A DNA stretch of 64,000 nt, taken from NCBI RefSeq assembly GCF_004363555.1, contig NZ_SNZJ01000004.1, positions 186,001 through 250,000 on the forward strand. The letters run 5' to 3'. Source of the DNA: Halomonas ventosae (GTDB lineage: Bacteria > Pseudomonadota > Gammaproteobacteria > Pseudomonadales > Halomonadaceae). Position numbers and translations under genes: made by a program. This document shows, piece after piece, positions 9,780 to 18,747 of this stretch (positions are counted from its first letter, which is position 1; the number at the start of each line of letters is the position of its first letter). The notes under the pieces are model-generated. The model worked only from the letters and a program-made list of their open reading frames with translations. It was not told the DNA's origin and ran no database searches.

Positions 9780-11261
9780 TCACGCGAGCTCGCGGAATTC
9801 CTTCTCGAAGCGCTTGGCCTGCTTCTTGGAGACGCCGCCCAGCACCTCGATGGCGTGGCGCAGGCGCGCCCGGGTCATGTCGGAACCCAGGATCGCCATG
9901 GCATCCATCACCGAGGTGCTCGAGCTGGAGCCGGTGATGGCGATGAACACCGGGGCCAGGAAGGCCTTCATCTTCAGCTCGAAGTGGCCGGCCAGCGTCT
10001 TGACCTCCTCGAGCAGCGCCGCCTTGTGCCAGGCCGGTACGCCCTCGAAGCGCCACACCAGGAACTGCAGCAGCTTGAGCAGCTCCTCGCGGGAGAGCTT
10101 GACCTCGTCGAAGCTCTCCTCCTCGATGGCCGGCAGACCCGAGAAGAAGTGGCCCGCCAGGGGCACCACCTGGGAGAGCGTCTCCACCCGCGGGCGCACC
10201 TGAGGCAGGATCTGGCTGACATACTCCTCGTTGAAGGCCCACTCCATCAGCGCCTTGAGGAAGGCCCTGTCGTCGAGCTCCTCGCGGATGTAAACGCCGT
10301 TGAGCCAGGTCAGTTTCTCCAGGTCGAACACCGGCCCGCCCAGCGACACGCGCTGGACATCGAAGTGGCTCATCATCTCGTCGAGGCTGAACTTCTCGCG
10401 CTCGTCGGGCATCGACCAGCCCATGCGCCCCAGGTAGTTGATCACCGCCTGGGGCAGGAAGCCCATGCGCCGGTAGTAGTTGATGGAGGTCGGGTTCTTG
10501 CGCTTGGAGAGCTTGGACTTGTCAGGATTGCGCAGCAGCGGCATGTGGCAGAGCTGCGGCATCTCCCAGCCCAGGTACTCGTAGAGCAGCTGGTGCTTGG
10601 GCGCCGAGTTGATCCACTCCTCGCCGCGCAGCACATGGGTGATGCCCATCAGGTGGTCGTCCACCACGTTGGCCAGGTGGTAGGTCGGCATGCCGTCCGA
10701 CTTGAGCAGGATCTGGGCATCCACCTGGGCCCAGTCGACCTCGATCACGCCGCGCAGCATGTCGTCGATCACGCAGCGGCCGGTGGCGGGCACCTTCATG
10801 CGCACCACGTAAGGCCAGCCCTCCTTCTCGCGACGCGCCTGCTCCTCGTCGGGCAGGGCGAGGTCGGAAGGCTTGAGGGCCAGGTGCATGCCGGCTGCCT
10901 TGCGCGCCTCGCGCAGCTCGTCGAGCTCCTCGCTGGTGCGGTAACACCTGAAGGCATGTCCGGCCTCGACCAGCTGGCGGGCGTACTCCCCGTAGATGTC
11001 ACCGCGCTCGCTCTGGCGATAGGGGCCATGGGGGCCACCCACATCGGGGCCCTCGTCCCACTCCAGCCCCAGCCAGCGCAGCGAATCGAGGATCATCTGC
11101 TCGGACTCGGGGGTCGAGCGCACCCGGTCGGTGTCCTCGATGCGCAGGATGAACTGGCCGCCGTGCTGGCGGGCGAAGCAGAGGTTGAACAGGGCGATAT
11201 AGGCGGTGCCCACATGGGGGTCGCCGGTGGGTGACGGCGCGATACGAGTACGTACGGTCAT
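9780..11261 (-). CDS. gltX: Glutamate--tRNA ligase
   Basis: Class I aminoacyl-tRNA synthetase that charges tRNA-Glu. At 493 aa it has the usual bacterial length. The HIGH-type motif is [12 protein letters not shown] near the N-terminus and the KMSKS-type motif is SKLSKRKNP. The [28 protein letters not shown] segment is typical. The zinc-binding cysteine cluster found in E. coli GltX is absent (only one Cys in the corresponding CYRTSEEL stretch), so this is the zinc-free form. ATG 11261 has an AAGGA site 6 nt upstream. Its cognate tRNA-Glu lies just downstream. Confidence 0.97.
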   Translation of the reverse strand: MTVRTRIAPSPTGDPHVGTAYIALFNLCFARQHGGQFILRIEDTDRVRSTPESEQMILDSLRWLGLEWDEGPDVGGPHGPYRQSERGDIYGEYARQLVEAGHAFRCYRTSEELDELREARKAAGMHLALKPSDLALPDEEQARREKEGWPYVVRMKVPATGRCVIDDMLRGVIEVDWAQVDAQILLKSDGMPTYHLANVVDDHLMGITHVLRGEEWINSAPKHQLLYEYLGWEMPQLCHMPLLRNPDKSKLSKRKNPTSINYYRRMGFLPQAVINYLGRMGWSMPDEREKFSLDEMMSHFDVQRVSLGGPVFDLEKLTWLNGVYIREELDDRAFLKALMEWAFNEEYVSQILPQVRPRVETLSQVVPLAGHFFSGLPAIEEESFDEVKLSREELLKLLQFLVWRFEGVPAWHKAALLEEVKTLAGHFELKMKAFLAPVFIAITGSSSSTSVMDAMAILGSDMTRARLRHAIEVLGGVSKKQAKRFEKEFRELA

Positions 11262-11420
11262 GTCGTCCTTGGTCCTGTCGATGGTGTGGGGCTTGCCCTG
11301 CCGGGCGGGCGAATGCCCCGCATTATACGCACCTGGCCGGCGCCGGGCAGCCGTGGCCGGGAATCATTCCCCCGCCGCGCGGTCCATGCTTGAGCCCGAA
11401 ATCCCGACGCAAGGATCCCC

Positions 11421-12161
11421 ATGCTCTCGCGACTCCCCGACGGCTTCACGGCCCTGGTCACCGGCGCCTCCGGCGGCATCGGCCGCGCCCTGGTCGATAT
11501 CCTGCTGGAAAGCGACCGCCCCGGCAGGGTGGTCGGCGTCAGCCGCGCCGGTCGCTCGCACCCCGACCCGCGCTTCGAATCCCTCGCCCTGGACGTCAGC
11601 GAGCCGGAGGGCCTCGCGGCCCTGACGCAGGCCCTGGACGCCACCCCGCTGCACCTGGTGTTCAATGCCATCGGCATGCTGCACGACGAGCGGCTCGGCA
11701 TCGGCCCCGAGAAGAAGCTCGACGACCTGGACGCCGAGGCCATGAGCCGGCTCTACCATGTCAATGCGGTCACCCCGGCACTGCTGCTCAAGGCCCTGCA
11801 GCCCGGCCTCAAGGGACGCCATCCGGCGCTGGTCGCGAGCCTCTCGGCCCGGGTCGGCTCCATCGGCGACAACCGGCTGGGCGGCTGGTACGCCTACCGG
11901 GCCAGCAAGGCCGCCCACAACATGCTGATGAAGACCGCGGCGGTGGAGCTGCGCCGCCTCAACCCCCGGATCTGCGTCGCCTGCCTGCACCCCGGCACCA
12001 CCGATACCGCGCTGTCGAAACCCTTCCAGGCGCGGGTCCCGGCGGACAAGCTGTTCACGGCAGGGTTCGTGGCCGAGCGGCTGCTGGCGGTACTGGACGA
12101 TTGCGGCCCCGAGCAGAGCGGGGCCTTCCTCGACTGGGCCGGCGATCCCGTGGCGTGGTGA
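11421..12161 (+). CDS. SDR-family oxidoreductase (C-factor/CsgA-like)
   Basis: A 246-aa short-chain dehydrogenase/reductase. The nucleotide-binding motif TGASGGIG lies at residues 14-21 and the catalytic set is S-x-R-V...YRASKAAHN, with the Tyr and Lys of the YxxxK motif. NAIGMLHDERLG...PEKKL is reminiscent of the C-factor/CsgA-like SDR subgroup. The substrate cannot be told from sequence. It is divergent from gltX and has no operon partner. Confidence 0.85.
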   Translation: MLSRLPDGFTALVTGASGGIGRALVDILLESDRPGRVVGVSRAGRSHPDPRFESLALDVSEPEGLAALTQALDATPLHLVFNAIGMLHDERLGIGPEKKLDDLDAEAMSRLYHVNAVTPALLLKALQPGLKGRHPALVASLSARVGSIGDNRLGGWYAYRASKAAHNMLMKTAAVELRRLNPRICVACLHPGTTDTALSKPFQARVPADKLFTAGFVAERLLAVLDDCGPEQSGAFLDWAGDPVAW

Positions 12162-12282
12162 CCCTGCATGACGCAGGCCGGCCCGGCCGGGATTAGGGCA
12201 GAATTAACGTTGATGCGTGTTCTTGCACGCCAGGAATCGATCGCAGAAGATCGCCCAACCTCTTTTCCCACAGGACGCTGCA

Positions 12283-12870
12283 ATGGATACACTCGGCCCT
12301 CGGATCAAGGAACTTCGGCTGGAGGCCAAGCTCAACAAGGCGGCCCTGGCACGCCGGGTCGGGGTGTCCGATGTGACCATCTCCTACTGGGAATCCGGTG
12401 CCATCCGGCAGATCGGCCACGAGCGGCTGGTGGCCCTGGCCCAGGCCCTGAACTGCCCGCTGTCGCGGCTGCTCGAGGAAACGGGCACCCAGGCCGCACC
12501 GCTCTACCTGCGCAGCCGCCCGCCCCTGCCCTGGCAGGACGGCCGCCAGAAGGGCATCGACCTGCCGATCGAGATGGTGCCCGGCCAGCGCTGGGACGGC
12601 GACTGCCACCTGGTCACCCCCGCCCCGGGGGAACGCTTCGACTTCCTCGCCGCCGGGGACCTGGTCGCCATCGCCCCCAGTGACATCTTCCGTCAGCCCG
12701 GGCTTTACCTCATCGACGACGACGGCACCCTGGCCATCCGCCGGGTCGAGCAGGGCCCCACCGGGGAGTTGCTGTTCCATCGCGAGAGCAGCGACGAGGC
12801 CATGCCCTGGACCCCGGCCTGCCGCCTGATCGGCAAGCTGGTGGCCCACTGGCGCGTCCAGCCGCTCTGA
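12283..12870 (+). CDS. XRE-family transcriptional regulator with S24/LexA-like C-terminal fold
   Basis: A 195-aa DNA-binding protein. The N-terminal helix-turn-helix (about residues 6-60, IKELRLEAKLNKAALARRVGVSD then VTISYWESG) is of the Cro/C1 type. The C-terminal half (GDLVAIAPSDIFRQPGLYLIDDDG then TLAIRRVE) resembles the S24 peptidase-like beta domain of LexA/CI, but I see no clear catalytic Ser-Lys pair, so it may be a sensory rather than self-cleaving domain. ATG 12283 is preferred over an in-frame ATG at 12217 because the conserved HTH starts directly after it. Targets are unknown. Confidence 0.8.
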   Translation: MDTLGPRIKELRLEAKLNKAALARRVGVSDVTISYWESGAIRQIGHERLVALAQALNCPLSRLLEETGTQAAPLYLRSRPPLPWQDGRQKGIDLPIEMVPGQRWDGDCHLVTPAPGERFDFLAAGDLVAIAPSDIFRQPGLYLIDDDGTLAIRRVEQGPTGELLFHRESSDEAMPWTPACRLIGKLVAHWRVQPL

Positions 12871-12874
12871 GGGA

Positions 12875-13468
12875 TCATTCCACTTCCTGTACCTCGACGT
12901 GATCGAGGGTACGGCGCGTCTCGCTGCCCACCAGGAAGCGCTGGCTATAGCTGGCTACCTGTCCCAGGCCATGGCGTGACTGCTGGACCAGGGGACCGCT
13001 GAGATGCTCGTTCTCCTCGCCGAGGCGGTCACGCACCGCGCGCGGCTGCACGCTGCCCTCCTGAACGTCGACGGTGACGCGATAGCCGCCATCGGGTAGC
13101 CCGCTGCCGGGACCGAAGGGGCCGGCCACGAAGCCGCCCTCCTCCACCGACACGCGCTCGCGCCAGCGCACCCCGCTGAGTTCGCGCTCCACGATGACCT
13201 GCAGACGGGTCGCCTCGGGCAGGTTGGTCTTACCCTCCACCGTCAGGCGCCGGTCGCTGCCCAGGCGGGAGGAGAGGTCGATCAGCACCGGCTGGTCGAA
13301 GGGTGGCACCTCGGGGGCCTCGGGCGTCGCCTCCGGCGGGGATTCGCGGGTCTCGGCGGCAGTGGTCGTCTCCTCGGGCTCGGACGCCGCCTCCTCCTCG
13401 CCACCGCTGCAGCCGGCCAGCCACACCAGCAGCAGGCTGGCCCCCATTGCTCGATACCACGCCGTCAT
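12875..13468 (-). CDS. Predicted lipoprotein, function unknown
   Basis: A 197-aa secreted lipoprotein. The signal peptide (MTAWYRAMGASLLLVWLAGC) ends in a lipobox LAGC with acceptor Cys20. A long acidic Glu/Thr/Pro-rich linker follows (about residues 21-55), then a beta-rich domain without a recognised family. ATG 13468 has a GGGAGG ribosome site. It is convergent with the XRE regulator, only 4 bp apart. I do not recognise a function. Confidence 0.75.
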   Translation of the reverse strand: MTAWYRAMGASLLLVWLAGCSGGEEEAASEPEETTTAAETRESPPEATPEAPEVPPFDQPVLIDLSSRLGSDRRLTVEGKTNLPEATRLQVIVERELSGVRWRERVSVEEGGFVAGPFGPGSGLPDGGYRVTVDVQEGSVQPRAVRDRLGEENEHLSGPLVQQSRHGLGQVASYSQRFLVGSETRRTLDHVEVQEVE

Positions 13469-13532
13469 GCACGCCTCCCACCACGTCGATGAGAGGCCAG
13501 ACTACCATCATTTCCAGCCACGGCGCCTGCGC

Positions 13533-13856
13533 TCAGCGCAGCTCGGCACAGTCGCGGCAGAGCGTGGTGTAGGGCAAGGCCGCCAGCCGGCGGGCGTCGA
13601 TGTGCTCGCCACACTCCTCGCAACGCTCGCCCTCGCCGTCGCCGATACGCTTGAGCGCATGCATCACCTGGCGAAGCTCGTCCTCGGCCTCCTGCTGCAG
13701 GGCCTCGATCACGTCATCGTTCTGCAGCTCGATGGACTGGTCCTCCATGTCCTTGTCCAGCGGACCGCCCCGCTGCTCCTTGTGGGCCTTGTAGCGGTCG
13801 AACCGGTCGACCAGCTCGTCGCGCAACGCTTCCAGTTCCTGCTTCCGATCCGCCAT
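13533..13856 (-). CDS. TraR/DksA-family zinc-finger protein
   Basis: A 107-aa protein with an N-terminal helical region (residues 1-75, including the acidic LQNDDVIEALQQEAEDELR coiled segment) and a C-terminal zinc finger, CEECGEHIDARRLAALPY followed by TTLCRDC. It is shorter than DksA (151 aa) and is probably one of the DksA-like paralogues that bind the RNA polymerase secondary channel or remain uncharacterised. ATG 13856 has an ideal AGGAGG ribosome site; the in-frame ATG at 13922 lacks one. Confidence 0.85.
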   Translation of the reverse strand: MADRKQELEALRDELVDRFDRYKAHKEQRGGPLDKDMEDQSIELQNDDVIEALQQEAEDELRQVMHALKRIGDGEGERCEECGEHIDARRLAALPYTTLCRDCAELR

Positions 13857-14023
13857 GACGTCGCCTCCTGTGATGGCCGGCAGTGACGAATGGACACCAC
13901 CCTGCTTCCTTCTAGATAGCACATCGCTCCCTGCCCCACGGTGATGGAGATCACGCCGTCGCTCCCATGCCGCAGCGAGCCCGCGATGCGCGCCGGGGCA
14001 TTCCCGTGGCGCTGGACCAGCGC

Positions 14024-14263
14024 TCAGGCCATGCCCAGGGCGTCATAGCCCTCCGGGGTCAGGCTGATGCGCTCGGGCTCGTCGCGGCCCCGCGTGCGGT
14101 CGACGTTGAGCAGCCCCCTGGCCTCCAGGGTGTCGATGTCCTCCAGCACCTCCTCCAGCAGGCTGTCCTCGCCCGGGTGGCCAAAGGGCGAGGACAGCGC
14201 CCCGCCGTGCTGGAGCACGCGGGCCAGCAGCTCCATCTGGTGTTCGGTGAGATCGCCGCTCAT
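14024..14263 (-). CDS. Small hypothetical protein (79 aa)
   Basis: I do not recognise this protein. It begins MSGDLTEHQMELLARVLQHGG and reads as a small helical, winged-helix-like fold (LLEEVLEDIDTLEARGLLNVDR, then ERISLTPEGYDAL), typical of small DNA-binding-like domains. ATG 14263 has a CAGGAG ribosome site 7 nt upstream; the in-frame ATG at 14395 would add 44 unconserved residues. It is divergent from the cold-shock gene. Confidence 0.6.
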   Translation of the reverse strand: MSGDLTEHQMELLARVLQHGGALSSPFGHPGEDSLLEEVLEDIDTLEARGLLNVDRTRGRDEPERISLTPEGYDALGMA

Positions 14264-14399
14264 GGTCTGCTTCTCCTGTTGGGGATGGATGTCGGTCAGT
14301 ATGGACGAGGAACGCCAGGCGGCCTTCCCCTCCTGCCATGTCGGGATGAGGGCGATGCCATACAAGGCATTGACGCCGGCCGCCAACCGTGACACTGTG

Positions 14400-14544
14400 T
14401 GCGCAGTTGGTAAGCAAGATGCATATTGTCAGTAGTAGTCGAATCCTTTCGGTTGTCTGGTTATATCCCCTTGTTTGACCCACTAGCACTCGGGGCAATA
14501 CCCGGTAATTCGTAAAGAGCGCATAGCGCGAAAGGAGACACAAC
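14400..14544 (+). promoter_or_regulatory. Likely leader and promoter region of the cold-shock gene
   Basis: This AT-richer stretch precedes the csp start codon and ends in a strong AAAGGAG ribosome site (14531-14537). Cold-shock genes usually have long structured leaders with thermosensitive folding. I cannot place the -10/-35 boxes confidently. Confidence 0.4.
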
Positions 14545-14748
14545 ATGTCTACTGGCACAGTCAAGTGGTTCAACGACGCAAAAGGCTTCGGCTTCATCAC
14601 CCCGACCGACGGTGGCGATGACCTCTTCGCCCACTTCTCCGAAATCAAGGCAGACGGCTTCAAGTCCCTCCAGGACGGCCAGCAGGTCTCCTTCGATGTG
14701 GTTCAGGGCAAGAAAGGCCTGCAGGCTTCGAACATCGAAGTCATCTGA
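14545..14748 (+). CDS. Cold-shock family protein (CspA-like)
   Basis: A 67-aa single OB-fold nucleic-acid chaperone. Both RNA-binding motifs are intact: KGFGFITP (RNP1) and DLFAHFS (RNP2-like). It starts [18 protein letters not shown], typical of CspA/CspD-type proteins. It is a monocistronic gene ending in a strong terminator, and probably acts on mRNA structure. Sequence alone does not say which csp paralogue this is. Confidence 0.95.
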   Translation: MSTGTVKWFNDAKGFGFITPTDGGDDLFAHFSEIKADGFKSLQDGQQVSFDVVQGKKGLQASNIEVI

Positions 14749-14788
14749 TCGCCGATCAGACAGACCTATCGCGTCGTAAGACGCCGAG

Positions 14789-14821
14789 CACCAAGGCCCG
14801 CCGATGCGGGCCTTGGTGTTT
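14789..14821 (+). terminator. Intrinsic terminator of csp gene
   Basis: A 13-bp perfect stem (CACCAAGGCCCGC / GCGGGCCTTGGTG) with CGAT loop is followed by TTT, 40 bp after the csp stop. Confidence 0.85.
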
Positions 14822-14947
14822 CCGCGTGTCCGGTTTTCCCGCATCAGCCAGGGACGGCAAGGCTCGCGGGCCTATCACCCTGCCAGCATTGGCCAGAAAT
14901 TGACCGGCACTGGTAGAATAGCCGCCTTCCCGACCGACACCCCCGTG

Positions 14948-15949
14948 ATGCCGATGCCCCAGCTCGACCGTACCTTCTCCGTGGCCCCCATGATGGACTG
15001 GACGACCCGCGACTACCGCGCGTTCGCCCGGACCCTGACCCGGCGCGCCCTGCTCTATACCGAGATGGTGACCACCGGCGCCATCCTGCACGGCAGCCCG
15101 CGCAGCCGGTTCCTGGGCCATGACGACGTCGAGCATCCGCTCGCCCTGCAGCTGGGCGGCAGCGACGCCGGTGAACTCGCCGAGTGCGCGGCCATCGCCG
15201 AGGCGTGGGGCTATGACGAGGTCAACCTCAACGTCGGCTGCCCCAGCGACCGGGTGCAGAACAACCTCATCGGCGCCTGCCTGATGGGCCACCCGGAGAA
15301 GGTGGCCGCCGCCGTGCGCGCCATGCGCGAGGCGGTGTCCATCCCGGTGACGGTGAAGTGCCGCATCGGCATCGACGACCAGGACGAGGACGCCGACCTC
15401 GAGCGCTTCATCGCCACGGTGGCGCAGGCCGGCTGCGACACCTTCATCGTGCACGCGCGCAAGGCGTGGCTCGAGGGGCTCTCCCCCAAGGAGAACCGCG
15501 ATATCCCGCCGCTCAACTACGGTCGCGTCCATCGGCTCAAGGCGAGCCATCCCGAGCTGCATATCGGCATCAACGGCGGCCTGAAGACCCTCGATGCCTG
15601 CCGGGAACAGCTCGATCTCGTGGACAGCGTGATGGTCGGCCGCGAGGCCTACCAGAACCCCTGGCTGCTGGCCGGCGTCGACGCGGGCCTCTACGGCGTG
15701 GCGGGCCCGGCCGAGAGCCGCCACGCGGCGGCCCGCGCGCTGCGCCCCTATATTGCCCGCCGCCTCGAGGAAGGCGCCAAGCTCAATCACGTCACCCGCC
15801 ACCTGCTGGGGCTCTTCCAGGGCCAGCCGGGGGGGCGCAAGTTCCGCCGCCACCTCTCCGAGCACGCCCACCGCGAGGGCGCGGGCCTGACGGTCTTCGA
15901 TGACGCCCTGCGCCTGGTCCCCGAACGCGAGGCCGCCGCCGTGGCCTGA
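14948..15949 (+). CDS. dusA: tRNA-dihydrouridine(20/20a) synthase
   Basis: FMN enzyme that reduces uridines 20/20a in the D-loop of tRNA. At 333 aa it matches DusA (E. coli 330). Visible motifs are SVAPMMDWTTRDYR (FMN site), NLNVGCPSDRVQ with the catalytic cysteine, CRIGIDD and VHARKAWLEGLSPKENR, all diagnostic of DusA rather than DusB/C. ATG 14948 is chosen since homologues begin just before the LDRTFSVAPMMDWT segment; the longer frame to 14804 runs back through the csp terminator. Confidence 0.96.
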   Translation: MPMPQLDRTFSVAPMMDWTTRDYRAFARTLTRRALLYTEMVTTGAILHGSPRSRFLGHDDVEHPLALQLGGSDAGELAECAAIAEAWGYDEVNLNVGCPSDRVQNNLIGACLMGHPEKVAAAVRAMREAVSIPVTVKCRIGIDDQDEDADLERFIATVAQAGCDTFIVHARKAWLEGLSPKENRDIPPLNYGRVHRLKASHPELHIGINGGLKTLDACREQLDLVDSVMVGREAYQNPWLLAGVDAGLYGVAGPAESRHAAARALRPYIARRLEEGAKLNHVTRHLLGLFQGQPGGRKFRRHLSEHAHREGAGLTVFDDALRLVPEREAAAVA

Positions 15950-15964
15950 GGCCGAAGGATATCA

Positions 15965-16004
15965 AAACGCACACGGCGCCGATTTCTCGGCGCCGTGTGC
16001 GTTT
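15965..16004. terminator. Bidirectional terminator between dusA and the convergent amidohydrolase
   Basis: An 18-bp perfect stem (AAACGCACACGGCGCCGA paired with its complement) around a TTTC loop. A-rich on the left and T-rich on the right, it can terminate both convergent genes. Confidence 0.85.
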
Positions 16005-16014
16005 CGGGCGCGGC

Positions 16015-17046
16015 TCAGTAGAGCGCGTCGGGGGGCGGCTCCAGGCTGGAGTGAAAGTCCTCGATGGCGCTCTCGGCCTCCTCGATGGCGTCGAAGCGGG
16101 CGATATGGAAGAGCGCCTCGCCCTCGTTGGCCAGCGGCAGCCGGCTCATGCCGATCACGATGCCATCGGCCACCGAGCGTACCTCGCCCTCGGCGTTGCC
16201 GAAGGGGTCAGCCACGCGCCCCAGCAGCTCGCCCCGGGCCACCCGGGCCCCGAGCCGCACCTGGGGGCGCAGGATGCCGTCGATGGGCGCCCGCGCCCAG
16301 CCCGAACCATTGGCCACCTCCGCGGCCGGCACCGGGCGGCGGCGATGCTCCCCGGCCAGCATCCCCAGCCGGCGCATCACCCGCAGCACGCCCCGCACCC
16401 CGGGGGTGATCGCCCACTGGTCGAAGCGCAGCGCCTCCCCGGCCTCATAGGTCAGCACCGGGATGCCGCGGTTCTGCGCGTAGTGGCGCAGGCTGCCCTC
16501 TCGCAGCTCGGCGTTGAGGATCACCGGCGCCCCGAAGGCGTTGGCCATGCGCTCGGTCTCGCCCCCGGGCGTCAGCTGGGCGCGGATCTGCGGCAGGTTG
16601 GTGCGATGGATGGCGCCGGTGTGCAGGTCGATGATGTGGGTGGCGTGGTCGACGATCTGCTCGCGGAACAGCGCCGCCACTCGCCCGCCCAGCGAGCCCG
16701 ACTCGCTGCCCGGGAAGCAACGGTTGAGGTCGCGGCGGTCCGGCAGGTAGCGGCTGTGCTGCACGAAGCCGAAGACGTTGACGATGGGCACGGCGATCAG
16801 GGTGCCGCGAAGCCCCTGGAGCTGCTTCGAGCGCAGCAGGCGGCGCACGATCTCCACACCGTTGATCTCGTCACCGTGGATCCCGCCGCAGACCAGCAGC
16901 ACCGGCCCGGACTGGCGACCATGCACCACCTCCACGGGAATGTAGAGCGGGGCATGGGTATAGAGGCGCGCCACCGGCACGTCGATCTGGGTCCGTGAGC
17001 CCGCCGCCACGCGGGTACCGGCGAGTTCGAAGGGGGCACGGGCCAT
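16015..17046 (-). CDS. Succinylglutamate desuccinylase/aspartoacylase-family zinc hydrolase
   Basis: A 343-aa zinc carboxypeptidase-fold hydrolase. Zinc ligands are in GGIHGDEINGVE (His and Glu) and a third is the His of IDLHTG; DLNRCFPG supplies the family's substrate-site arginine. The C-terminal beta domain (DGILRPQVRLGARVARGELLG) is typical of the AstE/AspA-like group. The exact amide substrate is unknown; the family also includes ectoine-degradation enzyme DoeB, but no doe neighbours are present. ATG 17046 has an AAGGAGC ribosome site; the ATG at 17064 lacks one. It is divergent from the TetR regulator. Confidence 0.85.
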   Translation of the reverse strand: MARAPFELAGTRVAAGSRTQIDVPVARLYTHAPLYIPVEVVHGRQSGPVLLVCGGIHGDEINGVEIVRRLLRSKQLQGLRGTLIAVPIVNVFGFVQHSRYLPDRRDLNRCFPGSESGSLGGRVAALFREQIVDHATHIIDLHTGAIHRTNLPQIRAQLTPGGETERMANAFGAPVILNAELREGSLRHYAQNRGIPVLTYEAGEALRFDQWAITPGVRGVLRVMRRLGMLAGEHRRRPVPAAEVANGSGWARAPIDGILRPQVRLGARVARGELLGRVADPFGNAEGEVRSVADGIVIGMSRLPLANEGEALFHIARFDAIEEAESAIEDFHSSLEPPPDALY

Positions 17047-17147
17047 GGGCGCTCCTTGCGTCATGAAACGGTGTTTTTCATGGCTTCCTTATACGCCTCT
17101 GCCGCATCGATGACGAGCCCGACCGGCGTGATGGGCATGCCGCTATC

Positions 17148-17163
17148 CATACAATGGTGTATG
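17148..17163. promoter_or_regulatory. Palindromic operator candidate before the AcrR-like gene
   Basis: An inverted repeat CATACA-ATGG-TGTATG lies 64 bp before the regulator start codon. The adjoining word TGTATGTA is shared with AcrR-type operators, so it is probably an autoregulatory site. Confidence 0.5.
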
Positions 17164-17226
17164 TAAATGGCGAGGCGACTCGGGTAGAATAAGCCCATCA
17201 CCAGAACGCTGGAGAGCCCGCTTAAC

Positions 17227-17850
17227 ATGGCCAGACGCACCAAGGCCGAGGCCGCCGCTACCCGGGAAGCCCTGCTGGACGCCGCCGAGGAGGTCTTCCT
17301 CGAGAAGGGCGTGGCACGCACCTCCCTGGAACAGATCGCCCGTCATGCCGACATGACCCGCGGCGCCATCTACTGGCACTTCCGCAACAAGGCCGACCTC
17401 TTCCAGGCCATGCTGCAGCGCGTGCGCATGCCCTTCCAGGAACTGGTGGAGGAGATCGGCGACCCCAGCGTCACCGAGCGTCCCCTCGAGGCGATCCGCC
17501 TGGCCTGCCTCAAGGGCTTCGAGCGCCTCGAGCAGCCCCGCTACCGGCGCGTGCATGCCATCCTCATCCATCACTGCGAGGTCTTCGGCGACATCGACCC
17601 GCTGGCCATGCAGAACGAGATGGCCGAGGAGGCCTGCGGGGCGCTGATCGACTATTGCGGCTGCGCGGCGCGCCTGGGCCACCTGCGCCCGGGGCTCGAC
17701 CCCGGGGTGGCCGGCGAGCTGCTGCAGGCGATGCTCGGCGGGCTCTTCCACGACTGGCTGCGCAACCACGAGCGGTTCTCGATCCTCGAGCGCGGCACCC
17801 TGCTGCTGGACACCCAGCTGGAGCTGATGCGCGCCCCGGCGTCAGGATGA
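17227..17850 (+). CDS. TetR/AcrR-family repressor, probably of the RND efflux genes
   Basis: A 207-aa regulator with an N-terminal TetR helix-turn-helix (residues 10-56: TRKALLDAAEEVFLEKG-type start, then TSLEQIARHADMTRGAIYWHF). The GAIYWHFRNKADLF segment is characteristic of AcrR/TtgR/SmeT-type repressors of RND pumps. The C-terminal helical domain would bind drug-like ligands. An RND operon lies about 0.9 kb away and carries operator words of the AcrR type, which supports a link. It is convergent with the next gene and overlaps it by 9 bp. Confidence 0.88.
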   Translation: MARRTKAEAAATREALLDAAEEVFLEKGVARTSLEQIARHADMTRGAIYWHFRNKADLFQAMLQRVRMPFQELVEEIGDPSVTERPLEAIRLACLKGFERLEQPRYRRVHAILIHHCEVFGDIDPLAMQNEMAEEACGALIDYCGCAARLGHLRPGLDPGVAGELLQAMLGGLFHDWLRNHERFSILERGTLLLDTQLELMRAPASG

Positions 17851-18519
17851 GGCCTCGGCGCCGCCCCGTCGCTGGTGCAAGCGCAGCCGGCTGAGGTGGG
17901 ACCGTGCCTCGCGATACTCGACCTCCGGCACGCTGCGGTAGGCGTCTTCCCCGGCGACGTACTTGACCAGCACCCGACGCTCGCCGACCCGCGGCAGGTT
18001 GCCGGGCTTGCCGTGCAGACGCACCTGCCAGGCCGGGTCGTCGACCAGCACCGCCGCGGCCCAGCCATCGGCATCCGCCTCGCCCCTCACCTCCACCTTC
18101 TCGCCAAGCAGGCAGCGCCGCTGCTGCGGGGCATGGCGATGAAACCAACGATGCAGGCCATGGCACAGTCCTGCGGCCAGCGGCGAGGCGAGCGCGAAGG
18201 CCCCCCACAGCAGCGCCACCCCGACCGGGATGCGGAACAGCCCCAGCGGCAGCCAGCGCAACACGGCGAGTTCTACCCCCAGGGTGATGGCCCCCGCCAG
18301 CACCAGCAGCACCGTCAACGCGAAGGAGGCCGGCACCCCGGCGAAGCCCAGCGCCACCAGGGTGCTGGCCAGGTGGTCGCCCTTGAGGCTGTCGTGCTCG
18401 AAGCACTCCACCGGCGCCAGGCGCAAGGCCACCAGCAGCCAGTAGAGGGCGGCGAGGGCCAGCAGCGCGCTGAACACCACCACCGGGAAGCTCAGGGCAA
18501 TCTGGCGTACGGTTTCCAT
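17842..18519 (-). CDS. Membrane protein with C-terminal OB-fold-like domain (YqiJ-like)
   Basis: A 225-aa inner-membrane protein. Hydrophobic helices are visible at about residues 8-32, 60-80 and 90-118. A soluble C-terminal domain follows (GEKVEVRGEADADGWAAAVLV and VGERRVLVKYVAGEDAY), resembling the NfeD/YqiJ OB-fold that often accompanies flotillin-like proteins. No flotillin neighbour is present. Function is unknown; the family assignment rests on topology and a short C-terminal resemblance. Confidence 0.55.
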   Translation of the reverse strand: METVRQIALSFPVVVFSALLALAALYWLLVALRLAPVECFEHDSLKGDHLASTLVALGFAGVPASFALTVLLVLAGAITLGVELAVLRWLPLGLFRIPVGVALLWGAFALASPLAAGLCHGLHRWFHRHAPQQRRCLLGEKVEVRGEADADGWAAAVLVDDPAWQVRLHGKPGNLPRVGERRVLVKYVAGEDAYRSVPEVEYREARSHLSRLRLHQRRGGAEASS

Positions 18520-18658
18520 AGGGCACCTCCCGGCATTACTTAGCCAACGAATGAGTCTCTTGCCTCAGCGTAGACCATCGGGGCAAGGGATTGGACAACA
18601 TATCCCTGATGTGGGTCATGGACCGCCCGCAAGCGTCACGGCCGGCCCTTGATAAGGA

Positions 18659-18686
18659 AAGGGGCGCCCCGGTGGGGGCGCCCCTT
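18659..18686 (-). terminator. Intrinsic terminator of the RND efflux operon
   Basis: A 12-bp stem (AAGGGGCGCCCC and GGGGCGCCCCTT) with a 4-nt loop lies 62 bp beyond the acrB stop. On the minus strand it is followed by a T-rich TTTCCTT. Confidence 0.75.
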
Positions 18687-18747
18687 CTGTGGCGTGCCGG
18701 CTGTGTTGAGCCGGTCGTGGGCCAGCGCCAGGTGCTGGCCCCGGGTC